A stretch of 64,000 nt of DNA from Sweltsa coloradensis (lineage: Eukaryota > Arthropoda > Insecta > Plecoptera > Chloroperlidae): the NCBI GenBank assembly GCA_024449915.1, contig JAMZAV010003116.1, positions 1-64,000 on the forward strand, written 5' to 3'. The position numbers were made by a program, and so were the translations under genes. A model generated the notes under the pieces. It was not told the DNA's origin, made no database searches, and saw only the letters and a list, made by a program, of their open reading frames with translations. Position 1 is the first letter of the stretch. The number at the start of each line of letters is the position of its first letter. Shown piece by piece: positions 46,656-57,479 of the stretch.

Positions 46656-46769
46656 CTTTTTTGAATGTTTCCAAACAGCTGTAGTTTTGTGGATTTTTTT
46701 AAAATTAAATTTAATTAAATTTAAAATTTTTTTAAACGTCTACCCTTTTTTTGTTATAAAAAACGATTT

Positions 46770-47345
46770 AAAAAGGACGATTACCTGGAAAAGTTGGCAC
46801 AGGGGGGAAAATGAAACGCGGATCGGGTGCAAAGGGAAACCTTCCCGGGGTCGGGGACATTGATTTAAATTTCTAGTTCCCTTTCCCAAAAAGTCAAGAG
46901 TGGATTCAAGCAAAGTTTGTTGGATTTGCGACAAGATCTTCCCGTTTTTTGCAAAATAAAAAAATTGCTTTGTGTGAAGCCCACTTTGGACTAATAAAAT
47001 TCGTCTTCTATGTCTCGACTCTAAAGTAGAGAAGAGGTGGAAATTTTCTAGAATTGTCCCGGCCCACAAAACCCCTAACTCCCGGTCCCCTTTTAAAACC
47101 AGAAAATAGGTTATTCCCCTATGTGAACATGGGGATGTCCCTTTTAAAACCGACTTTCATATGCTATAGAATGTACCAAATATGACCCTTTGGCACGAAA
47201 TTTTGGTCTTCCCAATCATATGAAAAAACTTCTATCATAATATGTTTTCCCCGACAAACTTTCAAAAATTTTTTATCCATAGTTATCTATTTAAAAAAAA
47301 TTTTAAATTTCACCCCATACCCCACTTCTTTCTTTCTTTTTTTTC
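46770..47345. repeat. ~575-bp direct repeat, left copy
   Basis: Matches 49,180-49,765 in the same orientation (shared words: gggggaaaatgaa, ggaaccttcccgg-like, aaaaattcgtttcc/ttcgtcttc, gtagagaagagg, cccatatgtgaac, cccaatcata, agttatctatttaaaaaaa). Minus-strand frames resemble the C-terminal tail of Jockey-type ORF2 (YDWEDQN, IWYIL). So the repeats are perhaps 3' ends of LINE copies on the minus strand. Confidence 0.65.
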
Positions 47346-47384
47346 CCTTCCCCTACATAACTTCTTTTTTTATAATATGAGTCG

Positions 47385-48580
47385 ACATTTTTCCCCAGAG
47401 ATTGGCGTAGTCCCATTTTAATTTCCCCAACCCTTAAACCCCACAAAAGCCCAAAGCCAATCCCGCCCTTAATATCGCCCTATTTCTTTACAATTTTCCC
47501 TTTTGCAAATTGTTCAAAAAGATGATCAAAAAAAGACTAATGGGGTGGGGAAAAAACACGCGGTTACTGGCGAACGTCCAATGTGGATTTCGTCAACGTC
47601 GCTGCCCCAATCAAACCAACTTGGTTCGTCTAGAGACCTTATTCAAAAAGGGGTTTTGGTTTAAAAAAACAGCATGTTTTTGGCGTGTTTTTTGACATTA
47701 AAAAAACCCTAGGGGACACAAAAGGGAGATATAACTTTCTTAAAACAGATTCACGGGGGGGGGTTTTCGAGGACAATCCCAAAAATTTTTTTGAAAATTT
47801 TTAAAAAGATGAATTTTCAAAGTGCGTGTTAAAATTTTGTCGGGACTCGTTCTCACTGGAAACGGGGTTTTTTTACCAAAAGGCCCTCAGTCTTGTCGGT
47901 ATCATATTTGCTTTGGCTTTAAACAGTGTTGTGGTTGTTTTCCAAAAGGGCCCCTTTAAGTCGTGCCTATTTGTAGAAAACCTAAAAATTTCTACAGATC
48001 GGAAAATTTAAAAAAAAACCCGCTCAAAGACACGTGCAAATTGGTTTTGAACAATATAAGTGAATGGGCTAAAAAGCGGGGGATACGATTCTCCCCCAAA
48101 AAGACTCAGTGCATTCACTTTTGCCCGTTTTCAAGGGTTTAAAAAATGCCCCACAACTCGGGTTTAACAATATAGAACTTCAATTAAAAACCAAAAATGT
48201 CCTTTTTCTCGGCAGGTTTGTTTGACAAAAAGAAAATTTGGAAAAACACCACGTTTTGAGTCACGAAAAAAGATCCCATGTTGAAAATAAAACTTTTGAA
48301 ATTTCTAAGCAATAAAATCGGGGGGTGCAGATAGGACTTGTGGGTGAAAATTTTTACGGATCTCAGTTTGCCCCCAAAGATGGAATGGATGTTTCGTATA
48401 CTTTAGAAAGAACAAAACCCCTTAAAATTCTGGGACACTGTACACCATTGTGGTCTTCGTCTTCTTTTGGGTGCTTTTCAAAAACAACCCCTTTTTAGTC
48501 GTTTTATCCCAGTCAGGGGTGTCCCCCTTTGGGCCCGGGAACGGCAAAACCCTCTTGAGGGGTTTACGTACGTAAAAAAA
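47385..48580 (+). pseudogene. Jockey/CR1-type non-LTR reverse transcriptase (5'-truncated, broken)
   Basis: The LINE ORF2 polymerase primes cDNA at the insertion site. In shifting plus-strand frames: APISL (R-P-I-S-L, about 47,482), MIKKRLM (47,522), LLANVQCGFRQRR (47,563-47,601, the Q-x-G-F-R motif), VRLETLF, a K-A-Y-D-like block near 47,700, LFVENLKIST (47,970-47,999) where the F-A/V-D-D active site should be, SEWAKKRGIRFSPKKTQC (about 48,060-48,112), and LKILGHCTPLWSS/GAFQKQPLFSRF near 48,425-48,495. No endonuclease domain is present. The active-site aspartates read E-N here, by mutation or error. The order of motifs identifies the family beyond doubt. Confidence 0.88.
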
Positions 48581-49179
48581 ATTAAAAATCTAGAAAAAAC
48601 CCATCCATCAAACCATGATGTTTTCAATGTAAAATTTAGTAAAGGACACTTTGATAACAAACCGAGGGGAAACCCCTTTTCCCAAGGGGGTTTAAGAGAA
48701 AAAATTTTTTTTAAAATTTATAAAAATTTAATCTCCCCCAACATTTTTTAAATTTTTGTTTTAGAAATTTAACCCCCTGGTTTTACACCAAAAGCCGATT
48801 TTATTTTCCCAAACCTTTGCGTTGAAAAAAAAACTCTACTTGCGAGGGTTTGGTATTCAAAAAAACTTTAGAAAATTTCCCAGAACATCAAAGGTTTATT
48901 TGGGGTTTTCACAAGGCCCCAAAAAATTTAAAAATGGGTTGGAAGTGCATTTTTTTGCCCCAAACCTTAACGGAACGTTTCAGGCTAAGGGGACGGGTTC
49001 AGTTTTTTTGCAGAGTTTTTTGCCACCGTAAAAGTTTTTAAATACATTCAAACGCGTCGTTGTGGAGAATACCTTTTTGTTCAATAGTTTAAGTTCATTT
49101 TCAAGTAAAAAACTCATGTATTTTAGTCATCATTTGGTACAAAAAAATTCCAATTCTTTTTAAAAAAAACTAACTTCAA

Positions 49180-49765
49180 AGGGATATATAAAGAGTTTTG
49201 CTGGAAACCGGGGAAGTGGGCATAGGGGGAAAAATGAACACGCTGATTTGGGCTGCTAAGGAAGCTTCCCCGGTCGCGACGTTGATTTTTAATCTAGTTT
49301 CCCCTTTTAGATGTCAAAAGTGGGGTACAAACAAAGATTTTGGGTTTGCGGGCAAGCATTTGGTATGGGTTTTTGCAAAAAAACAAATTGGGGTAGTGTG
49401 ATGGCCACTTGACTAAAAAAATTCGTTTCCCCCTACGTTGACCCCTTTACGTAGAGAAGAGGGGGTTTGTTAGAATTTGTATAGGGGCCCCACACGGGTA
49501 AACCCCGGAAAATCTCTTAAAACCCGAGAAAAGGATTCCCATATGTGACCCCCATGTGATGTACCTTTAAAAAGTGCATAATATGCTAGCAGAATGTGCC
49601 AAATTGATGCCTTTTCGACGCAATTTGATCTCTCCCAATCATAGAAGAAATTCACATATATAAAAGGCGAAAAAACTTTCTAAAATTTTCCCTCCCTAGT
49701 AATCTATTTAAAAAAATTTAATTCAAAATCTTTCACAATTCTTTTTTCTTTATTTCATTCACATA
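49180..49765. repeat. ~575-bp direct repeat, right copy
   Basis: Same unit as 46,770-47,345. On the minus strand (49,490-49,655) the frame reads YDWERSNCVEK, SIWHILLAYYALFKG and SFSRVLRDFPGF, a good match in style to the C-terminus of Jockey ORF2 (x-H-I-L-L-x-C-x-x-L..R..L..L-G). The tail therefore runs opposite to the RT at 47.4-48.6 kb. Confidence 0.65.
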
Positions 49766-49889
49766 ATAAATTAAATTTTTCTATATTTTTTTATCATCAA
49801 AATTTAAATTTTTTTTTATACACTTTAAAAAAACAATTTAATCAACAAAAATACTTGCATTAAAATCTTCTCATTTATTTTTAAATTTT

Positions 49890-50140
49890 AAAGGCCCGGG
49901 GCCCAAAAGAAACCCAACGGTTTAAGGCCCCAGTTTTTCACGTCGTCGGGGGTCGTTGCTATTACCTTTCATCATCATCAATTTATTTTGGTTTTTTCTA
50001 CACTAAAAAAAACCCAAACTTTAATTTATCAAACAAACCCGGAAATTTACTCATTTTTCCCTTTACTTTCATTCCCCAGGCAGCGCAAAATGAAACCGGG
50101 TTTAAAGCCCTAGTTTCTCCCCGTCGTGTCGTCTTCCTTT
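49890..50140 (+). repeat. Two family B modules
   Basis: gaaacccaacggtttaaggccc followed by ttttcacgtcgtcg (49,905-49,947), and gcgcaaaatgaaaccgggtttaaagcccta with tttctccccgtcgt (50,082-50,128). Both are distorted by homopolymer changes but keep module order. Confidence 0.6.
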
Positions 50141-50479
50141 TTTGTTGAACAATTTAATTTTGACAAGGATAAAGGAAAAATATTTATTCGTTATGCAAAA
50201 TATCTATACAAAGGGTTGCAGAAATGCAGTGAGGGGTTTTTTCAGCAGTTTTGAACAAAAAATGAATAAAAAAATTAAATTTAAAATAAAAATTTGGTTT
50301 TTATTTTTATTTAAAAAATGCTTTTTAATTTAAAATTTTAAAACAAATGAAATACTTAATTTCCAACCCCCTAACCATTTTTTTCGTGAAAGGGTCTAGT
50401 TCTCAAAAACCCCACAGGGTTGTTTTGCCCCTTTAGTTTTCCGATATTTTGCACCGGTTTTTCGAGATTTAGTAAAAAC

Positions 50480-51076
50480 TGTTTTTTTCGAGCCGAGGTG
50501 CCAAACCCCCGAGGGGAAAATGGGGTATATATATTTGATCTGAACTTTCCCCCAATCTTGGGCGTGGCTGGAAAGGGGGCAGTCAGAGGTAAGTAAAGAT
50601 GGGCGAGATGTTTAAGGCCCCCGCGAGAGAGAACAGGGATAAAAAAACCCCGAGTTTGGAATATGAGTAGGAAGTTAAAAGAAAGCCTGGAAGGGAAGTC
50701 GAACCCAAGGGGGCAGCTCCCGGAAAAACCCGGGCGTTGTATTCCAAGATTGACGGCAGGGGGGCACGCACTTGAGTACGTACAGTGAGGCAAAAGCCGG
50801 AGAAAAGGACACGTTCTTTTGGGGTTGCGAGCGGGGAGAATGGAAACCGAAAACGAAAATTTTGCACTTCATCGGGGTGAAGGCAGAGGGCGAAAAGCCC
50901 TGAAAAAAATACTGCAAAAAAGTCAATGCCCCAGAGAACCAGGAAATGACGTCTGATAGGGAGAAATTTTAAAAAAGGTGATAACAAATGTGCAAAATTT
51001 TGAATACGAAACAAAAAATACCAATAGCTAAGAAAAAATATAACACCAAAAAAAGCGCCGGGGAATGGCGCGGCCC
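50480..51076 (-). repeat. 3' LTR of the BEL/Pao element
   Basis: Direct repeat of 56,841-57,428: matching landmarks are gaaaatgg, gagagagaacagggata, gagtttggaatatg, ccaggaaatgacgtctgata, gataacaa, atgaatacgaaac (here ttgaatacgaaac) and gcgccggggaatggcgcg. The left end is set at the tg of actgtttttttcg, the right end just past ggcgcg. The 239-codon minus-strand frame covering it is a shadow, not a protein. Confidence 0.85.
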
Positions 51077-51085
51077 CCCTAAAAT
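51072..51085 (-). promoter_or_regulatory. Putative polypurine tract (plus-strand primer)
   Basis: Minus-strand ttttaggggggcc immediately before the 3' LTR, following the last integrase codons by some 30-40 bp. Position and composition fit; exact ends are blurred by the G-run. Confidence 0.5.
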
Positions 51086-51099
51086 GGAAATTTTTGATA

Positions 51100-52553
51100 G
51101 GACCAAGAGAAATTTTAATTTGAAAATACAACCCATAAGACCGAGCCAAAAAAGAAAAAAGAAGGAGGGAGGATCCCCAACTTGTTCCCCCGGACCCGGG
51201 TTTTAAAAACTCCTTTGGGGGTCCCAAAGGACGCCACTTGGGGACGTTGTTTTTTGCCAGGGCACCCCTTGTACCACCCGGCCAAATTTGGGCCCAAAAC
51301 AAAAGGGTGGTAGGGGTTCCAAAACGAAGACCACGTCACCGACCTTGAGGTTTTGGGGACGCGGGGCACCCACTTCCCACAATGCATCTCCGTGTGCAGA
51401 TACTAGAGGGGCCCAAAGTGTCCAAAAACTTTTATGCAGTTGACGGACCTTTAAGCCAAAAGAGAGAGGGGAGAGGGGATTCTCGACGACAGCAACTTTG
51501 GGAGGTGCGAGAAGCGAGGTGCCCATCAAAAAATGGGCGGGAGAGAGGTAATCTGGGCCATTCAGGGGGTTTGAACGAAGTGGCACAGACGGAGGGCTAT
51601 TCAACACGGCTTCATGCGTGAAAAAAAGGGTGGAGCTAACCCCCTCCCAAATTAAGGGCCCCGGGGTCCTTAAAATTTGTCGATGCAGGGATTTAATTGG
51701 GGGATTTTTCCGGCTTCCCAAAGTCCACCGGGAAATTTGGAGCGTAAGGGGGGTTGAAAAGCCACCTTTAAAAATTTCGTAGTGCAAACTTGTCCCCATG
51801 GCGGGCTCAGTTTCCGTGGGGAGAACGTAGAAACTCGCCCGGGGCGAGGGAAACAGGGACCCACGTAGTTCGGGCCCCAGTCGGAGTTTAAAAGTGAGCG
51901 GGAGTCCACGCCCGGGGGAGAAAACCCATCAAACAGGCCCAGGAAAGCTTTAGTGGAAAAGGTCAGAAAACCAAACTCAAGGTGCACAGCTTTTGGGGGC
52001 CATGCAGACGAAGAGGGCATAAAATAGCCTTTTCGATGGAGGGGAACGACGAGGACTGTTTTTCACTGAGGGAAAGGGCCCCCGCGTTTGGCTGTGCCCC
52101 CCGTGGAGGAACGCACGCGAAGGCTTAACGCGAGGTTCAGGCAGATTTGCCATAATTGGGGTGATTAGGTTGGCCCCCGGGGGAAAATTTTAAACCCGGT
52201 TAAGCAGCGACGAATGCGTTGCCGTAACAAGCCCGCAGAGAGGAAAAAATCCAATACATCCGCTGAATGAGAGCTTGCCCCAGTGCGGGGGCCAGAGTGC
52301 AAGGAGGAGAGATGGAAAAGGGATCACACAAGAGCGCGGGAAAAAAGCGTTTCCTGGGGAAAAAGAGGGGGGACGGCTTTTTTGGGGAGAGAAGAATAAT
52401 GAACCCGCCGCCCCCCTGGGCAAACCCACGGGAGTCAATGAAGGGCCCTTTAGGGTGGGGATGCGGGGGGTCACGAACGAGTGTTTAGCCAGTTTCTTGA
52501 GCTCATCAGCGAAGTACTGCTGTGAGTGATGCGGGACGAACAGGGCATCGCGT

Positions 52554-52560
<7 letters not shown>
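51100..52560 (-). pseudogene. BEL/Pao integrase region (frameshifted)
   Basis: From high to low coordinates: a zinc-finger region with KLSFSGCIGF and FPLCGLV (52,205-52,290); KAVHLEF (about 51,985), the conserved K-A-V-H-L-E of the BEL integrase core; STKAFLGLFDGF; RSLLNSDWGPNYVG (about 51,870), holding the second catalytic Asp; GGLWEAGK (51,715); EAVLNSPPSVPL (51,595) with the catalytic Glu context; YLSPAHFLMG; and KVGDVVFV (51,335) from the C-terminal domain. Most frames stay open over 100-200 codons, the best-preserved part of this element. Confidence 0.9.

Positions 52561-52587
<27 letters not shown>
52556..52587 (+). repeat. 32-T homopolymer inside pol
   Basis: A pure T run (A on the coding minus strand) between codons reading LCPSDLK and DA. 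The pol frames on both sides fit the BEL region between RNase H and integrase, so a short natural A-rich codon stretch has probably expanded, in the genome or in the assembly. Confidence 0.8.
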
Positions 52588-52589
<2 letters not shown>

Positions 52590-52592
<3 letters not shown>

Positions 52593-53380
52593 CGGAAGGG
52601 CAGAGGACCAGAGGGGGGGGCAAGGGTTTTTCGACGAGCAAGCAAAAATGGGGAAAAACGTAACCCCGTGACCCCAACACCCCTTGGCTTTAAGGGGCGA
52701 GGAGAAAAAAAAATCGCGTTTTACAAGAAAAGGATCAATGAAAGGGGTCAGAAATTATCAGCCCCCGTGGGAGACCCCTTTCAGCTGGGGAAGTCGTGGC
52801 TGGGTTCAACCCAAGGGGGCCGAGCGGACCACGTGGAAGGGGGGAAACCCCATTGGGGGGGGAAACCCGAGAAAACCCTTGGGGGGGGTTAAAAAGGTCC
52901 AGGGGGGGGCAGCCCCCCAGAGGCGCAATCCCGGGAGGGGTTTTCTTCGAAAAAAACATGGCCCAATTCAGGGGAGAAAATGGTCCGAGTTTTTTCGACT
53001 ACCCGTTGGCGGGGCGAATGTCTTTTAAGGGTGGTGCGGGGGGGGACTGAGCCAAGCGAGCACGAAGTGGAGTCAGGTATAGCAACACTGTTTCTAGTGC
53101 AAGGGGGTTGAGAGCGGGTAGGGGGGTCTTTTAAACACCCTAACAAAACAATGCCCACTGAGTTTCCAAATTTGGAAACGTGAGCAGCTTGACGGGCGCG
53201 ACCTTTTCTCCGGGGGTCTCAAAAAATCTGAGTGAAAAATTGCGAGCACGTTCAACGTGCAAGTAAAGAGTAGCCCGCATAGGGGTTTTGGAGGCGTTTG
53301 CAAACCCTACAAGCCGGGATTTTTTTTTTTTTTGGCATGTTATTTACAAGGAGACGGCCCGGGAAAATGAAAAATAAATC
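52590..53380 (-). pseudogene. BEL/Pao RNase H region (poorly readable)
   Basis: Lies between the RT thumb and the integrase. Minus-strand fragments include LLVEKPLPPPLVLCPSDLK near 52,590-52,650. Most of the segment is broken by G and C runs, so catalytic residues of RNase H could not be assigned. The call rests on position in the element. Confidence 0.5.
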
Positions 53381-54700
53381 AAATTGGGGGGACGCTTTTA
53401 ATGGCAGGAGCCAAGTCTGAGAGAAATGATTCCGAGAGGGATTTATCCCACTCCACGCGCAAGAGCCAGAGATTTTGCATGAACACCTTTAACCCGGGGA
53501 CGGAAAAGGGGGGAGAAACCCCAGGGGGTCGAAATATGCGCGCGATGAGGAGGGGTATGGACCCCCCCTTTGGTGACGCAACCACAAAGGGCAGAGTGTG
53601 GGAAACCCGAAGCAATCGGAACGAGGGTCCCACAAAAAGACCCAGAATTTTAAAAAATTTGTTTTGTCGTTGGAGAAGAACCCGGGGAGTTTCTAGATGG
53701 GCCTTTGGGGGGGGGAAAAAACCCAAGAGCGTCAGGAAAAATGCTAGGGCCCCCTTGCGTTTGCTTTATGCCCGCAACTGAGTGAGGGGGGGCTGCAATC
53801 AGCACGAAGCACGAGGGGTTTGTCAAAGGTTTAAATGGCGCCCGAAACTACTCATCTATGTAGGGGTTTTTAAGTAAGGGGGGCGGGGAAGGAGAGGAAA
53901 ATTAGCACCTTCGGGCCAGGACCAGTTTCTGCAACCAAATCGTTGGGCCTGGAAGGCAGAGGGGTGAGGGAAACCGGGAAAGGGCACTGTATTGAGCTCG
54001 TACTCAACGGGGCAGGAGAGTAGGGTCAGGGGGCGCCAGAATATGTGTGAAAAAAAACGATCGTCCTGGTGCACAAGGATTTGACGGTACATTTTTGCCC
54101 CCACTCCCCGCACAGAGCTACAGGATAAGTTTCGAAAAGTGGGTTTTTGAACATTTGGGAAGGGCATTTGAAGTTAGGAACCCCTCAGCAGCGTGGTGAG
54201 AGCGACTCCAAATTTTTTTTTCAGGAGAGGAGGGGTTGAATACCAATCGCAGTTTAGTGGTAGAGCTTGTGGGCCTTTTGTAAAACAATGATGCGGGATT
54301 TTTGTACTCCCCAGGGCCCAGAGGGAAAGGGTGCATGTTGGGAGGGGGAACGAAACGTAATTTACCAGGGAAATCATGATATGAGTCATGAAAATGGAGG
54401 ATCACGCTTCAGAAAGACGCTCTTAAATGACCCAAAAATCTTTAGCGCGGGCGTCACGATTGTAGCCTGGCATGCGCAAAACAGGCTTGAATGTAGAGCG
54501 GGGGGGGGCCCAGTAGGGCCAGAGGGGTCGCGAGAGTGGGGTTTTAATGAAATGCTCTTTAACGAAACGAAAACCCTTGGGTTTTTTTTTCCCGAGAGGG
54601 AGGTCGACTTTACTTTTTCTGTTTCCCAGAAGAGACGGAGAGTACGTTTCCCCCGGGGGGGTTGGGCCCCAGCGAGAAATGAGAGGATACTCAGGGGTGG
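53380..54700 (-). pseudogene. BEL/Pao reverse transcriptase (frameshifted)
   Basis: In order on the minus strand: LRLFWETEKV (about 54,625), STTKLRLVFNPSSPEK (54,205-54,255), matching T-K-x-R-V-V-F-N/D-x-S-A; AKMYRQILVHQDDR (54,050-54,090), the D-I-x-K-M-Y-x-Q-I block; IFWR; VEYELNTV; PSAFQAQR (53,935), the fold before the active site; PYIDE (53,849-53,863) where Y-x-D-D is expected; ARIFRPPGVSPPF (about 53,525), like I-A-x-x-F-D-P-L-G-L-L-S-P; and MQNLWLLRVEWDKSL. This identifies the BEL/Pao superfamily rather than Ty3/Gypsy. Confidence 0.92.
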
Positions 54701-55250
54701 TTTAGTGCGGGGGACCGGACCCAAAAAAATTAACCCCAACCCAAAAAACCCTTTTGAGTGCGGAGGGTTTTCGCCTACGATCGGGGTGCCGGTTTTACAG
54801 AGAAATTTTGAGTAGAGATTGGGCCCCCAAAGAGGAAATCAATGGGCCCCCCGGTACATTTAAGCGATCGTCAGCGAGGTTTAAGGTCAGGTAGCGCTCT
54901 ATGACGTCAAATGGAAAAGGGGGGATGTAGGCAAATTGCGGCAATAGTTGAGAGAAAGTGTGCATTGACATGCATAGAGGGTTTCCCAGGAGCCCAGAAA
55001 ACTAAATGCATTTCACAATACCATGCAAATCGAGTATTAGTTTTTCCGAAAACCCGAAGGCTTGGCGGGGTGGATTTACTTTCAAGCCCAAAAGTTGCCC
55101 AACGACTTAGGATAGCAGAGATTTGGGCCCGGGGTCAACAAACCCCCGCGAAAGGGTTGCAAGATCCCGTGCGGGCACTAATGAGGCGCGAAGGTGCCTA
55201 GTATGAAAAGTTGGGTTTGGGGGGGCTCGAAGCCGGACTTGACCTGGGCA
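54690..55250 (-). pseudogene. BEL/Pao protease and linker region
   Basis: Minus-strand codons near 54,855-54,900 give RYLTLNLADDRLN-like text, corresponding to the L-x-L-A-D strand after the BEL aspartic protease. Then FLCKTGTPIVGENPPHS (54,770-54,810) leads into GLIFLGPVPRTKPP before the RT. The catalytic D-S/T-G of the protease itself could not be read in the broken stretch 54,950-55,250. Confidence 0.55.
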
Positions 55251-55319
55251 GAGCCCGGGGGGCGAAGGATCTTGCCCCGGGGGACAGGAGTATCGTCAGC
55301 GAGAGGGCGGAGCGGATTA

Positions 55320-56760
55320 AAAATGGGAACATAGAATGATGTTTAGAGCTTTTACACACAGAAAAATGATTTCGTGGAAGTGCCCTTGGGATCGCAGATG
55401 TTTCATCCCCTACAATTAAAACAGCGTTTTAATTTGGGGCAGGTTTTCATAACGTTGGGCTATGGTTAAAACCCCCGGAAAAAAATTGCCCCTGGTACAA
55501 TGTAGAGAAGCCCTTTCATTTCCGGACAAACGGACCCAGATGAATGAGAGGATTACGAGGGTGAGTTACTGGGTACTCGCTGCACACTGTTGTTCGAGGC
55601 AGGTGACGACACTAAAAAAAGGTGTTGATTCCCCTTTGAAAGGGGAGAGAACTTTGACGGTAGTAACGAAAATTTTCCGACAGCACATAACCCAAACGTT
55701 CTAGATTTGGGCTTTTTGAGAAAATCGATTAGCGATTTGTAATCGGGAGTTGAATTAGATGTTTTTCTGTTTTTAAAAGCCTTTCGAGATGGGCGCATCG
55801 AGATTTGCTAACCCCCAAAAAATAACAATAAGAAAAACACCTAAAAACGGGAAATTCAAAAAGCTTTCAGAGATTTGAAAAGAGTTGCGATTTTTGTTTT
55901 AGGGAAAAGCGAAAACCGTCATAGGATGACGTTTTTTTTGAGGAACAAAAAACTAAAACTTGGGGACATACCCAAATTCCCCCAGTAAAACGCTTGTTTT
56001 GAAACGAGAGATGAGAGTGTTCAGAGCGAGGGGGTTTAATTTTTTTCAAATTATTTTAAAAATTGGATGGGGCCAACGGAGTTTTAGGCAATGAAGTTGA
56101 AATAGTGTAAAATTTTTAAATTTCTTAAATGATTTTTTAATCGTCAGAGATTTGAAAAGAGAAAAGAATTCGGGCCATTTGCAAATGTCTCCCTTTGGAA
56201 CTTGGGAAGGAAACTGGACTGGCAAAGCAAGAGGGGTTTAGCTGAGGCGGACAGAGGACCAGGTTGAGTACAACAGGGCGCTGATTTAAATTTTTCAAAA
56301 AAGTAGTATAACGGGAAAATTACAAGCAAAAAAAAGCGTTCAAAAAAAGTCTTGAACTTTGGGCTTTTTTGATCCCATTTTGCGGGAAGAACTCCTTTGG
56401 GGGTTTTAGTTGGCAAAAAGCATTTGGATTTCGCGGAAATCAGAAATTTCCCAATTTAGGGGCAAATTTTAAAACGGGGGCCCAAAAGCCTTTAACTTGA
56501 TGGGTTTTTTTTTCGAAAAACATTTTTTTCGTTCCCCTGAACGGAGCGAATATAAACTCGCGTCGAGCAACTAACTTTTTCTGCCCGAGCTTGCAAATCT
56601 TCCATGATGGGAAAGGGGGATTACAAGTTCAACAATAAGAGGAAAAACTTTAAAAGACCCAAATTTAAATGAAAAGGCAATCAAAAGAAACAGAGAGCCC
56701 CCCCCCCCGGAAAAAATACAACACTCAAAACCCTGTGTGTAGTGCGACGCCAAAAAAGGA
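55320..56760 (-). pseudogene. BEL/Pao Gag region
   Basis: The nucleocapsid part at 55,330-55,440 reads CFNC, then H-like and FFC codons in shifting frames, compatible with the C-X2-C-x-x-x-H-H knuckles of BEL Gag. Upstream, STPDYKSLIDFLKK (55,700-55,760) resembles the Gag L-x-x-F-L strand. Farther up, PKFKTFFERF (56,330-56,360) resembles the W-x-x-F-x-x-x-F block and EKFKSA the K-F-x-x-L. The start codon was not determined. Gag forms the particle that packages element RNA. Confidence 0.6.
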
Positions 56761-56820
56761 CTAACCTTTAATGAGAAAACTATTTTTTTTTTTAAAAAAA
56801 GCGGGGAAATTTACCCGGGG

Positions 56821-56840
56821 CATCCGGTTCGGAGGGGCCA
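56821..56840 (-). promoter_or_regulatory. Primer binding site, tRNA-Tyr-like
   Basis: Directly after the 5' LTR the minus strand reads tggcccctccgaaccggatg. Eukaryotic tRNA-Tyr ends in a sequence whose complement is tggtccttcgagccggat; the match is good apart from C runs and two substitutions. The position next to the LTR terminal CA supports the LTR boundary. Confidence 0.6.
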
Positions 56841-57428
56841 TGTGTTCGACCGAGGGCTCAACTCCAGAAAATGGACTGTATATAAAATTTGATCTGGGAA
56901 ATTACCCCCCAAACTTGACGTAGGCTGAAGGAGGCCCGTGCAGAGGGAAGTACGATGGGGGAGATGTTAAACCCACCGCGAGAGAGAACAGGGATAAAGA
57001 AACTCGAGTTTGGAATATAGTGGGAAGTTAGAAAATGCCTGGAAGGCAAGTCGAACCAAGGACTGCAGCTCGGGGAAACCCGTCGTTGTTTTCCCAAGAT
57101 TGACGCGGCAGGCGGCCCTACGCACTTGAGTAGTACAGTGAGTGCAATGTCCGGAAAAACGGACACGTCCCGTTGCGAGTTGCACGCGAGAGAATTTGGG
57201 AAAAACGAAAGCGAACTTTGCACTTCATCGAGTGAAGGCGAGAGACGAACTGCATTGACAAAATACTTGCATAAAGTCAAATGCGAGAGAACCAGGAAAT
57301 GACGTCTGATAGGCAGAAATTCAAACAGGTGATAACAATATGTGCAACTTATGAATACGAAACAAGAAATACCAATAGCTAAGAGAAAAATATAACTACC
57401 TAAATAGCGCCGGGGAATGGCGCGAACA
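56841..57428 (-). repeat. 5' LTR of the BEL/Pao element (588 bp)
   Basis: On the element strand it begins TGTTCGCGCCATTCCCC and ends GGTCGAACACA, so it has TG...CA ends. A TATA-like word (ttttatatac) lies about 40 bp before the 3' end. Homologous to 50,480-51,076 in direct orientation. The minus-strand frames across it are shadows. Confidence 0.88.
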
Positions 57429-57479
57429 CTGTTATTTCGCGTGATTTTAATATTGGCGGTGGACTACTACCTTAACACG

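Larger units (their letters stand above)
50480..57428 (-). mobile_element. BEL/Pao LTR retrotransposon, nearly complete
   Basis: Read on the minus strand: 5' LTR (57,428-56,841), primer binding site (56,840-56,821), Gag, protease-linker, RT, RNase H, integrase, polypurine tract and 3' LTR (about 51,076-50,480). The domain order and many motifs are those of the BEL/Pao superfamily, which in arthropods is a common LTR element. The LTRs are very alike in sections free of homopolymer runs, so the insertion may be young and much of the frame damage technical. A clear 5-bp target duplication was not seen (flank after the right end: ctgtt; before the left end: aaaac). Confidence 0.92.

Noticed and set aside
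46770..49765. Reading the repeat-RT-repeat unit as a Penelope-like or LTR element
   Set aside because: The RT motifs (QCGFR, WAKKRGIRFSPKKTQC, LKIL..GAF) are of the Jockey/CR1 type, not Penelope or LTR polymerases, and no GIY-YIG or integrase was seen.
50583..51302. 239-codon minus-strand ORF, the longest in the window
   Set aside because: It runs through the 3' LTR of the BEL/Pao element and shares its text with the 5' LTR at 56.9-57.4 kb. It is hydrophobic by composition and matches no protein family.
52580..52605. Illumina adapter-like text (aagatcggaagggc) right after the 32-T run
   Set aside because: It differs from the adapter by one base within the first 13, and the following sequence does not continue the adapter. 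The minus-strand codons (LCPSDLK) fit the BEL pol frame on that side. It is judged a coincidence.
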